From the NCBI GenBank assembly GCA_020048255.1, contig JAIFMR010000143.1, positions 1 to 8,796 of the forward strand: a stretch of DNA of 8,796 nucleotides, given 5' to 3'. The notes under the pieces are model-generated. The model made no database searches. It saw only the letters and a program-made list of their open reading frames with translations, and was not told the DNA's origin. This stretch comes from Rhodoferax sp. Its GTDB lineage: Bacteria; Pseudomonadota; Gammaproteobacteria; Burkholderiales; Burkholderiaceae_C. The position numbers were made by a program, and so were the translations under genes. Positions 1 through 7,128 of this stretch are shown one piece after another. The number at the start of each line of letters is the position of its first letter. The stretch's first letter is position 1.

Positions 1-543
1 CTGGCGAGCCAGTTCAAGAGTTTCCTGCAACCTTTGGCTTTGATGACCTCCTTGCCCCTGACACTGATTGGCGTGGTGCTGGCCTTGATGATGTTCAACT
101 CCACGCTGTCGATGTTTTCAGTGATCGGTGTGGTCATGCTGATGGGGCTGGTCACCAAAAACGCCATTTTGCTGGTGGACTTTGCGATTCGAGCTCGGGA
201 GGCCACGCTGGATGCCAACGGCAACACTGTCCCGGGTTTGTCCCGGCACGAGGCCCTGCTGATGGCAGCACGGGTCCGGCTGAGGCCCATTTTGATGACC
301 ACGCTGGCGATGATTTTTGGCATGATGCCGCTGGCGCTGGCGCTGTCTGAGGGCTCCGAGATGAGGGCCCCCATGGGCCAGGCCGTGATTGGGGGGGTGA
401 TCACCTCCTCACTGCTGACCCTGGTGGTCGTGCCCGTGGTGTACTGCTACATGGATGATCTGGCGCAATGGTTGCGAAACTTCTGGCAGAGGCCGCAGAT
501 AACAGCGACTGCGAGTAAGGACATACTTCGCAGGGCCAGCTAA
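1..543 (+). CDS. RND-family efflux transporter permease, C-terminal part (5' end outside window)
   Basis: This is the C-terminal 180 residues of an inner-membrane resistance-nodulation-division (AcrB/MexB-like) proton-driven export pump. The frame is open from the first base, so the gene starts upstream of the window. The visible part spans the last four or so membrane helices. It carries RND hallmarks: a GLVTKNAILLVDFA segment around visible residues 50-63, then an RLRPILMT...GMMPLAL stretch, a GSEMRAPMGQAVIGG segment and a final helix ending LTLVVVPVVYCY. A short, polar cytoplasmic tail follows and the stop is TAA at 541-543. In the family the helices conduct protons while the missing porter domains bind substrate. 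The substrate cannot be judged from this piece. A tolC-family gene lies about 1.1 kb downstream and could supply an outer membrane partner, but that is inference. Confidence 0.93.
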   Translation: MASQFKSFLQPLALMTSLPLTLIGVVLALMMFNSTLSMFSVIGVVMLMGLVTKNAILLVDFAIRAREATLDANGNTVPGLSRHEALLMAARVRLRPILMTTLAMIFGMMPLALALSEGSEMRAPMGQAVIGGVITSSLLTLVVVPVVYCYMDDLAQWLRNFWQRPQITATASKDILRRAS

Positions 544-571
544 AATTGATGAAGACCGTTAAAATACCCCC

Positions 572-577
572 TGGAGT
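572..577 (+). promoter_or_regulatory. Ribosome binding site of the PCMT-like gene
   Basis: The sequence TGGAGT holds the Shine-Dalgarno core GGAG at 573-576, 7 nt upstream of the ATG at 584. It fixes the start codon. The intercistronic gap after the RND gene is 40 nt and I see no convincing terminator in it. Confidence 0.6.
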
Positions 578-583
578 ACCCAA

Positions 584-1246
584 ATGAACTTGCGCAACGT
601 CGAACAAGCCCGCTTCAACATGATTGAACAACAGATTCGCCCGTGGGACGTGGCGGATGACTCAGTGCTGCTGTTGCTGTCTGTGGTCAAGCGTGAAGAC
701 TTTGTTCCGCTGGCGCTCAAGGCCATGGCTTTCGCAGACATGTCCATTCCGCTACCAGGTCAACAGGTGATGCTGCCCCCCAGAATACAGGCACGGCTGC
801 TGCAAGATGCGGCTGTTCAGCCCACCGACAAGGTGTTGGAGATTGGCACCGGAAGCGGCTTCATGACCGCCTTGCTGGCGAACCAGGCGCAACGTGTGAT
901 TTCCCTCGAAATCAACCCCGAGCTGGCCGACATGGCCCGCGCCAACCTGCAGCAAGCCAATATCCATAACGCTGAAGTTCGCCTGGCCGACGGTGCCCAA
1001 GGGGCGGCAGCCAATGCCCCCTTTGATGTGATTGTGCTGGGTGGTTCTGTCGCCGAGGTGCCGCAAGCCCTGCTGAACCAGCTCAAGGTCGGTGGTCGGC
1101 TGATCGGTATTGTGGGCGTGGAGCCCATCATGCACGCGGTGGTGATCACCCGCACCAGCGAAACCAATTTCAAGACCGATGAAAAGTGGGACGACAACGC
1201 GCCCCGCTTGCTGAATTTTCCTCAACCCTCCGCTTTTAAGTTCTGA
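584..1246 (+). CDS. Protein-L-isoaspartate O-methyltransferase-like SAM-dependent methyltransferase
   Basis: A 220-residue Rossmann-fold methyltransferase of the PCMT type. The family uses S-adenosylmethionine to methylate abnormal L-isoaspartyl residues in damaged proteins. The glycine-rich SAM motif VLEIGTGSG is at residues 84-92, an acidic post-motif I residue is E109 (SLEIN), and the APFDVIVLGG strand (residues 145-154) and a VGGRLIGIVG strand (169-178) complete the fold. The start is supported by GGAG at 573-576, 7 nt before the ATG. Length is typical. One oddity is that the segment before motif I reads MLPPRIQARLL (63-73), where classical PCMT enzymes carry an (S)QP motif that contributes to the active site. 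It may therefore be a paralogue with altered substrate rather than a true repair enzyme. The rhodanese gene begins 2 nt after its stop, which argues for one operon. Confidence 0.88.
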   Translation: MNLRNVEQARFNMIEQQIRPWDVADDSVLLLLSVVKREDFVPLALKAMAFADMSIPLPGQQVMLPPRIQARLLQDAAVQPTDKVLEIGTGSGFMTALLANQAQRVISLEINPELADMARANLQQANIHNAEVRLADGAQGAAANAPFDVIVLGGSVAEVPQALLNQLKVGGRLIGIVGVEPIMHAVVITRTSETNFKTDEKWDDNAPRLLNFPQPSAFKF

Positions 1247-1248
1247 CT

Positions 1249-1590
1249 ATGGTTAATCATGTCCGCCCCTCTCAACTCTCTGAATGGCTCGACTCGGTGC
1301 GGGGTCATGGCGACCCGGTGGTGCTGGATGTGCGTGAGCCCTCTGAAATCCGGGCAGCCAGCATCAAGGCCGATGGTTTTGAACTCATCACCATTCCCAT
1401 GGGTGTGATTCCACCCAGGTTGTCCGAACTGGACCCGAGCCAACCGGTCGCCTGCCTTTGCCACCATGGTGGACGCAGCATGCAAGTGGCGGCATTTCTG
1501 AAAGCACGTGGGTTTGACCATGTAGCCAATATCGCTGGCGGCATCAACGCCTGGTCTTCTGAGGTTGACCCCACAGTTCCCAGGTATTGA
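1249..1590 (+). CDS. Single-domain rhodanese-like protein
   Basis: A 113-residue protein comprising one rhodanese homology domain. Such proteins carry sulfur as a persulfide on a catalytic cysteine (thiosulfate or other sulfane donors to thiol or cyanide acceptors) and usually sit in the cytoplasm. The N-terminal VVLDVREPSEI strand (residues 24-34) is the classical rhodanese CH2A-type motif. The active loop is CHHGGRS, giving the C-x4-R-S pattern with catalytic Cys71 and Arg76. The C-terminal GFDHVANIAGGINAW (88-102) is the CH2B-like signature. All catalytic features are intact. No signal peptide is present. The ATG lies 2 nt after the preceding stop with only a weak Shine-Dalgarno, which suggests translational coupling. 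The physiological sulfur substrate cannot be inferred. Confidence 0.93.
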   Translation: MVNHVRPSQLSEWLDSVRGHGDPVVLDVREPSEIRAASIKADGFELITIPMGVIPPRLSELDPSQPVACLCHHGGRSMQVAAFLKARGFDHVANIAGGINAWSSEVDPTVPRY

Positions 1591-1655
1591 GAACCTTAGC
1601 CGGTTTCAACCGTTTTGCTCTCCAACCCCTGTTTCGCTTTAACCACTACTGCACT

Positions 1656-2972
1656 ATGAAAACCTTGCGCCTACCTCCTCTCTCGCTGGCTATCGGTGCC
1701 GTTTTAGCGATGCCTGCACAAGCGCAAAGCCTGGTGGATTTATATCAATCTGCCAAGGGCTTTGATGCGGCTTATCAGTCAGCCAAATCACAGTTTGATG
1801 CGAACCTGGCCAAGGGTGAACAAGCCCGTGCCGGCTTGCTGCCCACTGCTAACCTGGCGTTGGGCGCCAGCCGGACCAACCTGGCCAGCGACATCGCATC
1901 ACTTGAGCGCACCTACGGCAACCAGAGTGCCACCTTGAGCGCTTCGCAACCACTGTACCGGCCCGCCAATGTTGCAGCGGCTGAACAAGGCAAGAAACAG
2001 GCTGAACTGGCACAAGCCCAGCTGCTGGTGGCTGATCAGGATTTAATCGTTCGCGTGAGCCAAGCGTATTTCGATGTACTGGCAGCACAAGACAACCTGA
2101 ATTTTGTCAAAGCCCAAAAGGCCGCTGTAGCCGAACAATTGGCCTCAGCCAAGCGTAATTTTGAAGTGGGTACGGCCACCATTACCGATACCCGTGAGGC
2201 ACAAGCCAAATTTGACTTGGTGCTGGCCCAAGAAATTGCCGCCGAGAACGATCTTCGTGTGAAAAAGATTGCCCTCGATCAACTCGCTGGTAAGACAACA
2301 GAACCTAAGCAAGTTCAGCTCCCGGTGGCCTTGTCTGCCGTCACGCCCGACGACGTCACGGCGTGGGTCAACCAGTCAGAAGAAGTGCACCCGGCTATTC
2401 GCCAAGCACGCTTGGGGCTGGAAGTGGCTCAACTTGAAACCCAAAAAGCGCAAGCGGGAAACAAACCCACGCTGGACTTGACAGGCAGTTACAACATCAC
2501 CAAAAACGATGGCTCATCCAGCAGCGGCCTGGATTATCGAACCAACGTAGCCTCAGTAGGCTTGAGCTTTAACCTGCCCTTGTTTGCCGGCTATGCCATT
2601 CAGAACCGCGTCAAGGAAACAATAGCCCTCGAAGAAAAATCCCGCTCTGATCTGGAGGGCGCCAAGCGAAACGTGGCACAGGCCACGCGTACTGCGTTTT
2701 TTGGAGTGCAGTCTGGTTTGGGTCAAGTCAAAGCACTGGAAGCCGCTGAGTCCTCCAGCCAAAGCGCCCTGGATGCCAACAAGCTGGGTTACCAGGTGGG
2801 TGTGCGCATCAACATCGACGTGCTCAATTCACAAAGTCAACTGTTTGACACCAAGGCCAAACTGGCCAAGGCGCGCTATGACGTGTTGGTGGGTGGCCTG
2901 AGATTGCGCCAGGCCAATGGGTCGCTCACAGAAGACGACCTAAGCCGTGTCAACACACTGCTGGCTAAATAA
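1656..2972 (+). CDS. TolC-family outer membrane channel protein
   Basis: A 438-residue TolC/OEP-family protein: a trimeric outer membrane beta-barrel with a long periplasmic alpha-helical tunnel, acting as exit duct for type I secretion or tripartite efflux pumps. I chose ATG 1656 because it begins a clean signal peptide (MKTLRLPPLSLAIGAVLAMPAQA, given here by its ends: M1 to A23, cleavage before QSLVDLY). The frame is open further up to a TTG at 1587, but that overlaps the rhodanese stop and would put 23 unrelated residues before the signal. Long Ala/Gln/Lys-rich heptad-like helices, a VSQAYFDVLAAQDNL segment, a FNLPLFAGYAIQNRVKE stretch and the final helix GVRINIDVLNSQSQLFDTKAKLAKARYD (split here only by description) form the two OEP repeats typical of the family. 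Likely cotranscribed with the PCMT-like and rhodanese genes; possible partner of the upstream RND pump, which is inference. Confidence 0.92.
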   Translation: MKTLRLPPLSLAIGAVLAMPAQAQSLVDLYQSAKGFDAAYQSAKSQFDANLAKGEQARAGLLPTANLALGASRTNLASDIASLERTYGNQSATLSASQPLYRPANVAAAEQGKKQAELAQAQLLVADQDLIVRVSQAYFDVLAAQDNLNFVKAQKAAVAEQLASAKRNFEVGTATITDTREAQAKFDLVLAQEIAAENDLRVKKIALDQLAGKTTEPKQVQLPVALSAVTPDDVTAWVNQSEEVHPAIRQARLGLEVAQLETQKAQAGNKPTLDLTGSYNITKNDGSSSSGLDYRTNVASVGLSFNLPLFAGYAIQNRVKETIALEEKSRSDLEGAKRNVAQATRTAFFGVQSGLGQVKALEAAESSSQSALDANKLGYQVGVRINIDVLNSQSQLFDTKAKLAKARYDVLVGGLRLRQANGSLTEDDLSRVNTLLAK

Positions 2973-3014
2973 TCGGCCTACATGCCGAAATCACCGATCA
3001 ATTCCACTGGGTAC

Positions 3015-3043
3015 TTTAGAAACACATCTGAGATTCGTATTAT
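3015..3043 (+). promoter_or_regulatory. Candidate sigma-70 promoter for fic
   Basis: TTTAGA at 3015-3020 (4 of 6 matches to TTGACA) and TATTAT at 3038-3043 (5 of 6 matches to TATAAT) are separated by exactly 17 nt. They lie in a markedly AT-rich stretch (about 3010-3097) immediately before fic, giving a predicted transcript start near 3050 and a leader of about 48 nt. This would give fic its own promoter, separate from tolC. It is a motif match only. Confidence 0.4.
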
Positions 3044-3087
3044 TTTCCGGTGAAAAATAGAGAAATGTAGAATATTCTTCATCCATC

Positions 3088-3092
3088 GGAAG
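3088..3092 (+). promoter_or_regulatory. Ribosome binding site of fic
   Basis: GGAAG at 3088-3092 is followed by five A residues and ATG at 3098. It is a good Shine-Dalgarno and decides the start of the Fic protein. Confidence 0.6.
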
Positions 3093-3097
3093 AAAAA

Positions 3098-4627
3098 ATG
3101 CGTGGAAAACTGATTGGTTACGAATATCTGAAAGACTTGCTGGGTACATCCGCGTTCCCAATGGATCGCCCAGCCAAAGTGTCTTCGGTGACCAAAGTCA
3201 CGCAAATGGCCGATGTTATTGCCGTGCCAGCCACCGTGGCTCCAATGAGTGATGCCCCCTTGGAGCACCTTCATTTTGCGATCAAGCACGAAGGCTTGCA
3301 GCTACAAGCCGCCATCCTGGCTCTCAAGAAAATGAGTGACCAAGATGTTGCTCAGGCGTTCGAAAACAGCCCCAGCAGCGCGTATATGCGTCAAATCTGC
3401 TACCTCTGGGAACTGGCCAATGGAAAGCGCCTGGAGGGACTGCCGGCGGCAACAGGTGCGTACTCACCTCTCTTCGACCCTGATAAATTTGTCACCGGGC
3501 CAACACAGCGCAATAGCCGCTGGCGGGTGGACTTCAACGGTCTGGGGTCGCCAAGTTATTGCCCAACTGTGCGCCGCACACCAGAAATTCAAACACTGCT
3601 GGACAAAAACATCCTTGGTTCGGCCGGCGATTTCATCGCCAGTCTGGACAAGACCGTACTTGACCGTGCGGTGCGTTGGGCCTACCTCAGTGAGACTCAG
3701 GGGTCTTATGCGATTGAAAACGAACTTCCGACAAGTAGCAAGGCCGAGGCCTTTTCCACCTTGCTGGCACGCGCGCATGCGCCTGAGCGCATCACAGAAG
3801 ACTACCTGGTAGCACTGCAAAATATAGCCGTCTCGAACCCATTGGACAAAGCTGTGCAATTTCGCGCTCAGCAGAACTGGCTTCGCAATGCGCTTCCAGG
3901 TGCCTTGGGCGTGACTTACCTGCCACCTGCGCCAAGCCTGCTGATGCCACTCATGGATCAGATCATGGCCCTGGCCAACGGCACAAGCAGCGGCGTCAAT
4001 CCACTGGTACTGGGCTCGCTGGTTAGCTTTGGTTTCGTGTTTGCACACCCGTTTATGGATGGCAATGGCCGGCTTTCACGCTTTCTCTTCCATAAGCTGG
4101 TGTGCAGTCAGGGTGCGCTGCCGAGCGGGCTGGTATTGCCTGTTTCCGTGGCGATGAAGCGCCACGAGCAAAAGTATCTGCAGGTGTTGCAAACGTTCTC
4201 CAAGCCAGCCAGGGCGCTTTGGCAAGTCACGGCCATCGACGATATGCGGATGGATGCGGTGTTCAAGGGAGACCCGGAAATATACCGGTACTGGGATGCA
4301 ACAGACTGTGTGGCTTTTGGCCTGCAAATGGCATCAGAAGCCTTGGATCAGGACTTGCGCGAAGAGAGCACGTTTTTGCACCGTTTTGACCTTGTTTACA
4401 AAGCGCTCAACGACGCATTGGACATGAACAATAACGACCTGGTACTGCTGGTACGCTCATGCCTGCAAAACGAAGGCAAGCTCTCAACAAATCGCCAGAA
4501 ACAACTGATTGCCAAAGGCCACCCTGCGGCTCTGCTTGAACATGCGCAGCAAGTTGTCACCGCAACGCTGAATGTGAAGGTGCTCGCCCCGCATACAGAC
4601 TCGCATCAAGGAAACTTGGGCACTTGA
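3098..4627 (+). CDS. Class II Fic-domain protein (putative AMP-transferase) with a tolC-derived C-terminal tail
   Basis: A 509-residue Fic protein. Fic enzymes usually transfer AMP from ATP to a hydroxyl side chain of a target protein. The catalytic motif HPFMDGNGRLSR is complete at residues 317-328, with catalytic His317, metal-binding Asp321, anion-hole Gly322/Asn323/Gly324 and Arg325/Arg328. An inhibitory-helix motif S-x3-E-N (SYAIEN, residues 203-208, Glu207) lies N-terminal to the core, which is the class II, self-inhibited arrangement. No separate antitoxin gene is therefore expected and none is visible. Residues about 55-150 resemble the Fic N-terminal domain of the 370-520-aa family; residues about 400-490 form a helical C-terminal region. 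No signal peptide or membrane helix is seen. The final eleven residues (499-509) are translated out of frame from a tolC remnant, so the native C-terminus has been replaced. The target is unknown. It may be horizontally acquired, given the AT-rich leader and the scar. Confidence 0.93.
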   Translation: MRGKLIGYEYLKDLLGTSAFPMDRPAKVSSVTKVTQMADVIAVPATVAPMSDAPLEHLHFAIKHEGLQLQAAILALKKMSDQDVAQAFENSPSSAYMRQICYLWELANGKRLEGLPAATGAYSPLFDPDKFVTGPTQRNSRWRVDFNGLGSPSYCPTVRRTPEIQTLLDKNILGSAGDFIASLDKTVLDRAVRWAYLSETQGSYAIENELPTSSKAEAFSTLLARAHAPERITEDYLVALQNIAVSNPLDKAVQFRAQQNWLRNALPGALGVTYLPPAPSLLMPLMDQIMALANGTSSGVNPLVLGSLVSFGFVFAHPFMDGNGRLSRFLFHKLVCSQGALPSGLVLPVSVAMKRHEQKYLQVLQTFSKPARALWQVTAIDDMRMDAVFKGDPEIYRYWDATDCVAFGLQMASEALDQDLREESTFLHRFDLVYKALNDALDMNNNDLVLLVRSCLQNEGKLSTNRQKQLIAKGHPAALLEHAQQVVTATLNVKVLAPHTDSHQGNLGT

Positions 4628-4670
4628 AGAGAATTCGTGCTCCGATCTGGCAGGCGCCAAGCGGAACCTG
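4593..4670 (+). pseudogene. Internal remnant of a second, diverged tolC-family gene
   Basis: In the frame starting at 4593 this segment reads IQTRIKETWALEE then NSCSDLAGAKRNL. It aligns without gaps to the intact tolC gene at 2598-2675, which reads IQNRVKETIALEE then KSRSDLEGAKRNV. By hand count 19 of 26 residues and 59 of 78 bases match. About half the base differences fall at third codon positions, as expected for a copy that diverged as a functional gene rather than for a fresh duplication of the neighbour. Similarity stops two codons later at a TGA, and is unclear 5' of 4593. It overlaps the last 35 bases of fic in another frame, so the fic 3' end and this remnant form a recombination junction. 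Confidence 0.8.
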
Positions 4671-4672
4671 GA

Positions 4673-4795
4673 ATGAATGTGATCACCATATCTGATGGTC
4701 TGCGAAACAAGTTGCGTGGTGGGCGGTGCGGCAAATATTTAGAGCAAAACGGCACCAGCATCATTACGGGCGCCACTTTGGTGTTGGGCGGTTAA
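4673..4795 (+). CDS. Possible 40-aa orphan ORF, unrecognised
   Basis: ATG 4673 to TAA 4793 encodes 40 residues beginning MNVITISDGLRNKLRGGRCG and ending ITGATLVLGG. It starts just after the tolC remnant. No convincing Shine-Dalgarno precedes it, it matches no family I know, and it sits in apparent recombination debris. It is more likely chance or a gene fragment than a functional gene. Confidence 0.15.
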   Translation: MNVITISDGLRNKLRGGRCGKYLEQNGTSIITGATLVLGG

Positions 4796-4798
4796 AGG

Positions 4799-4906
4799 TC
4801 AGAACATCTCATCGGTGCAATCACCTTTCCATGGCTTGCCCACATTGATAATGCGTTTGGCGCGATTGGCGCGTTTTGCGTAATGGCGATGGATTGTGAG
4901 AAAACA
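4799..4906 (-). pseudogene. Possible C-terminal gene fragment, unrecognised
   Basis: On the minus strand a start-less open stretch of 35 codons ends in TGA (4799-4801). It reads HRHYAKRANRAKRIINVGK followed by PWKGDCTDEMF. The basic, then acidic, protein-like composition resembles the tail of a real gene cut off upstream by a stop near 4907, and it lies next to the tolC scar. No family is recognised, so it may be chance. Confidence 0.2.
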
Positions 4907-4937
4907 TCAGAGCTACCGCTGCCAGTTATGTCAGTGT

Positions 4938-7121
4938 TTACTGCAATTGGTAGACGTAAGTTATGCCTATGAAATTCACTCGTTGATCAATTTGCTGACT
5001 TAAAGTGGTGCCATCCGAGTAGGTGTAAGGCACACCGTTGTAACCCCACGCCCAATCGTTGTAATTGGTATTTTGGTGAACAAAATCAACACGCACGGCT
5101 GACCGCTTGTCCAGGCTGTATTTACCGAATAATTTCAACGCTGTTTGTTGGTAGGTGACATCCGGCAACCCCCCACTGGCAGCCAACGAGGCCATGCTAT
5201 AAGCATCTGCTCCAGCACTCAAGGCTTGGCTGTATTGGTTGTTGTCGTGGGTATAAGACAAGGTTCCGCCCAGTTCCAATGCATTGATCGGTCTGCCGGT
5301 GACGCCAAATCCTACGGTTGAATTTTGGTTCTCAAAGGCCAGCAAATATCCGTTGTCACGCGTCTGATTAAAGGTCTGTGTGCTCTGCGACAAATACCCG
5401 TTGATGCCCCACCTGAAAGAAATTGCATAGGACCAGTCAAGGCTTACCGCTGTCATACGTGTCTCGTGCAAACCATATGCGCTTGGGGTAGAAAACTTAT
5501 CAGTCCCCTCTTCAAGGTTGATTTGCAAAGTCAGATCTTTGTTAGGCATCCAATCGACAAACAGCTTCACTTTGTCACGTTGCCTGTCAGCCAAAGTAGG
5601 CATAAATATCGCACTGGTCAACCCTACAGCTGGGTCGAATGGATTCGTCACAGCTGTAACACCCAGACCACTGTTGTCCTTAAGCCAACTCGACCCATCA
5701 CGTCGGCTGTGAGACAGCGTGACAGCACCGCTCAAATTTTCTGACATTCTTCGACGCAACTCGGCACGCCAGGTGGTTTCATCAGTGTTTTGACGCAGCG
5801 CACTGAGTCCAGCCACCGCACTGGTAGCTGTAAACACGCCTCGGTCTATCGACTCAAAGTCGGCGCCCAATGTACCCTTGTAATCGGGAGTGAACTGCCA
5901 GCTACCTTGCAACTTGGCATTGGTTTTTCGATTGGGCAAGGTGTGATTGGTAAAAGCCATCGTCCCCGCAACGTTGTAGTAAGCGATGACGGTTTCATCG
6001 TCTCGATCCTGGTACCGCACATCGGCTTGAAGGGACAATTTTGGCAATGGTCTGGAGGCAATGCCGATTTGAGCCAAGGTCGTGTTGACTTTGCCATTCA
6101 AACTGGTCAGCCCGGTACGGCTCGGTCCAGCAAATCCGTCATCCTGGGCTGCGCTGGCATAGGCCAGCTTGAACGTCGCCCGAGTGGTATTCGTGAAGTT
6201 ATACAACCCCGTAAGGTCAACTTGATGTGACTGATTGTCAGGAGCTAAGGAGACAGGCTGATTCAAGTAGCCCAACAATCCTGGTGTCGCTGCGAACTGC
6301 CCACCTACGGGGTTGTACAAATTGTCAGCCACAACCGGGTTCATGGAGGTATTGCCGTTACGGTAAAAGGACCCGTAATAGCCCAAGCTGAAACGCAGTT
6401 TTTCCAACGCGTAGCTTAATCGGGCTTCAATTTGGCTGTGATTGCTGTCAAGAGGTTCAGGCATCATCAAAGTGGCCGCCCCCACGGCAATACCCGTGGT
6501 ACCGCCGCAGGCGGGGTCATACACCGTAGGGCAATTCATACCCACACCAAACAAGCGCGAACCGACTTTGTTTTCGGTCTTCAAATCCACCGAGAACTGC
6601 ATGCGTGGACTGATAATTTTTGTAAAACCCAAACCCAGCTTAGACCGTTTGGACTCCAGATCGGTTGCAACACCTGTGCCCACGCCACCTGCCAGTGTGA
6701 CCACCTGAGGTGCAGCGCCTCCTACCCCCCGCAGTCCCGTATTGACCTGGTAAGGCTCATTTCGAACCAAATCGCTGTAGTCAGCGGTGAACTTCCAGTT
6801 GCCAGTGTTCTTCCACACCAAACTGAGCTCACGCATATCGCCCAAGAGATCTGATGCCTGAAAATCAACCCAGGTTGAAGACTCTTCTTGACGTAGGCTG
6901 TAATCAACGCCAACCGTAGCGCCTACGTTGTCCTTGGACCGCATGCCGCTGTACTGGCTGAACAGGGCACGGTCTGACTGGCTGCCATCGGCAACACCGA
7001 TGCCAACGCTGACGCTACCTTGGGCTGCCCCCGTCTGGGCAAAAGTCGGCATGAACACCGATGAAAGCCCTAAAACAAGTGCTGTGCGCTTGAATGAACT
7101 CTGAGAAATAAGCATTGTCAT
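4938..7121 (-). CDS. mtrB: MtrB/PioB-family outer membrane beta-barrel (decahaem cytochrome sheath)
   Basis: A 727-residue outer membrane porin-like protein of the MtrB/PioB (decahaem-associated outer membrane protein) family. The family forms a large barrel that encloses the decahaem cytochrome MtrA and so insulates a haem wire through the outer membrane. A signal peptide spans about residues 1-28 (basic FKR, hydrophobic ALVLGLSSVF, cleavage near TFA). The mature chain shows repeated amphipathic strands rich in Tyr, Asn, Thr and Gly with Asp/Asn turns, and ends ITYVYQLQ as a terminal strand. The start ATG 7119-7121 has GGAG (minus strand of 7129-7132) 7 nt upstream; a second in-frame ATG two codons later is less well placed. 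Unlike Shewanella MtrB it lacks an N-terminal CXXC; the only cysteines I see are C197 and C205. It lies 16 nt after mtrA, so the two are certainly cotranscribed. Confidence 0.9.
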   Translation of the reverse strand: MTMLISQSSFKRTALVLGLSSVFMPTFAQTGAAQGSVSVGIGVADGSQSDRALFSQYSGMRSKDNVGATVGVDYSLRQEESSTWVDFQASDLLGDMRELSLVWKNTGNWKFTADYSDLVRNEPYQVNTGLRGVGGAAPQVVTLAGGVGTGVATDLESKRSKLGLGFTKIISPRMQFSVDLKTENKVGSRLFGVGMNCPTVYDPACGGTTGIAVGAATLMMPEPLDSNHSQIEARLSYALEKLRFSLGYYGSFYRNGNTSMNPVVADNLYNPVGGQFAATPGLLGYLNQPVSLAPDNQSHQVDLTGLYNFTNTTRATFKLAYASAAQDDGFAGPSRTGLTSLNGKVNTTLAQIGIASRPLPKLSLQADVRYQDRDDETVIAYYNVAGTMAFTNHTLPNRKTNAKLQGSWQFTPDYKGTLGADFESIDRGVFTATSAVAGLSALRQNTDETTWRAELRRRMSENLSGAVTLSHSRRDGSSWLKDNSGLGVTAVTNPFDPAVGLTSAIFMPTLADRQRDKVKLFVDWMPNKDLTLQINLEEGTDKFSTPSAYGLHETRMTAVSLDWSYAISFRWGINGYLSQSTQTFNQTRDNGYLLAFENQNSTVGFGVTGRPINALELGGTLSYTHDNNQYSQALSAGADAYSMASLAASGGLPDVTYQQTALKLFGKYSLDKRSAVRVDFVHQNTNYNDWAWGYNGVPYTYSDGTTLSQQIDQRVNFIGITYVYQLQ

Positions 7122-7128
7122 GATGATT

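Larger units (their letters stand above)
4628..4937. other. Convergent intergenic region between fic and mtrB with gene debris
   Basis: These 310 bases separate the converging fic and mtrB genes. The first 43 bases are the rest of the tolC remnant. A 40-codon open stretch on the plus strand runs from ATG 4673 to TAA 4793-4795 (starting MNVITISDGLRNKL, ending TGATLVLGG), with no good ribosome binding site. On the minus strand a 35-codon stretch without a start (about 4799-4906) ends KPWKGDCTDEMF and stop. I recognise neither. I found no RNA gene, no insertion-sequence ends and no clear bidirectional terminator here. Confidence 0.5.

Noticed and set aside
546..565. TTGATG and TAAAAT as a promoter for the PCMT-like gene
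   Set aside because: The spacing is only 8 nt, and no other -35 element fits the TAAAAT.
1601..1614. CGGT-TTCA-ACCG followed by TTTT between the rhodanese and tolC genes
   Set aside because: A 4-bp stem is too short for a reliable intrinsic terminator.
1587..1655. Longer TolC start at TTG 1587
   Set aside because: It overlaps the rhodanese stop and would place 23 non-signal residues before a clean signal peptide that begins at ATG 1656.
2973..2988. Hairpin TCGGC-CTACAT-GCCGA after tolC as a terminator
   Set aside because: The stem is only 5 bp and no T-tract follows on either strand, so it is too weak to call.
3464..4048. Long open frame on the minus strand opposite fic
   Set aside because: It is a shadow of fic; the sense strand holds a complete Fic motif and a good ribosome binding site.
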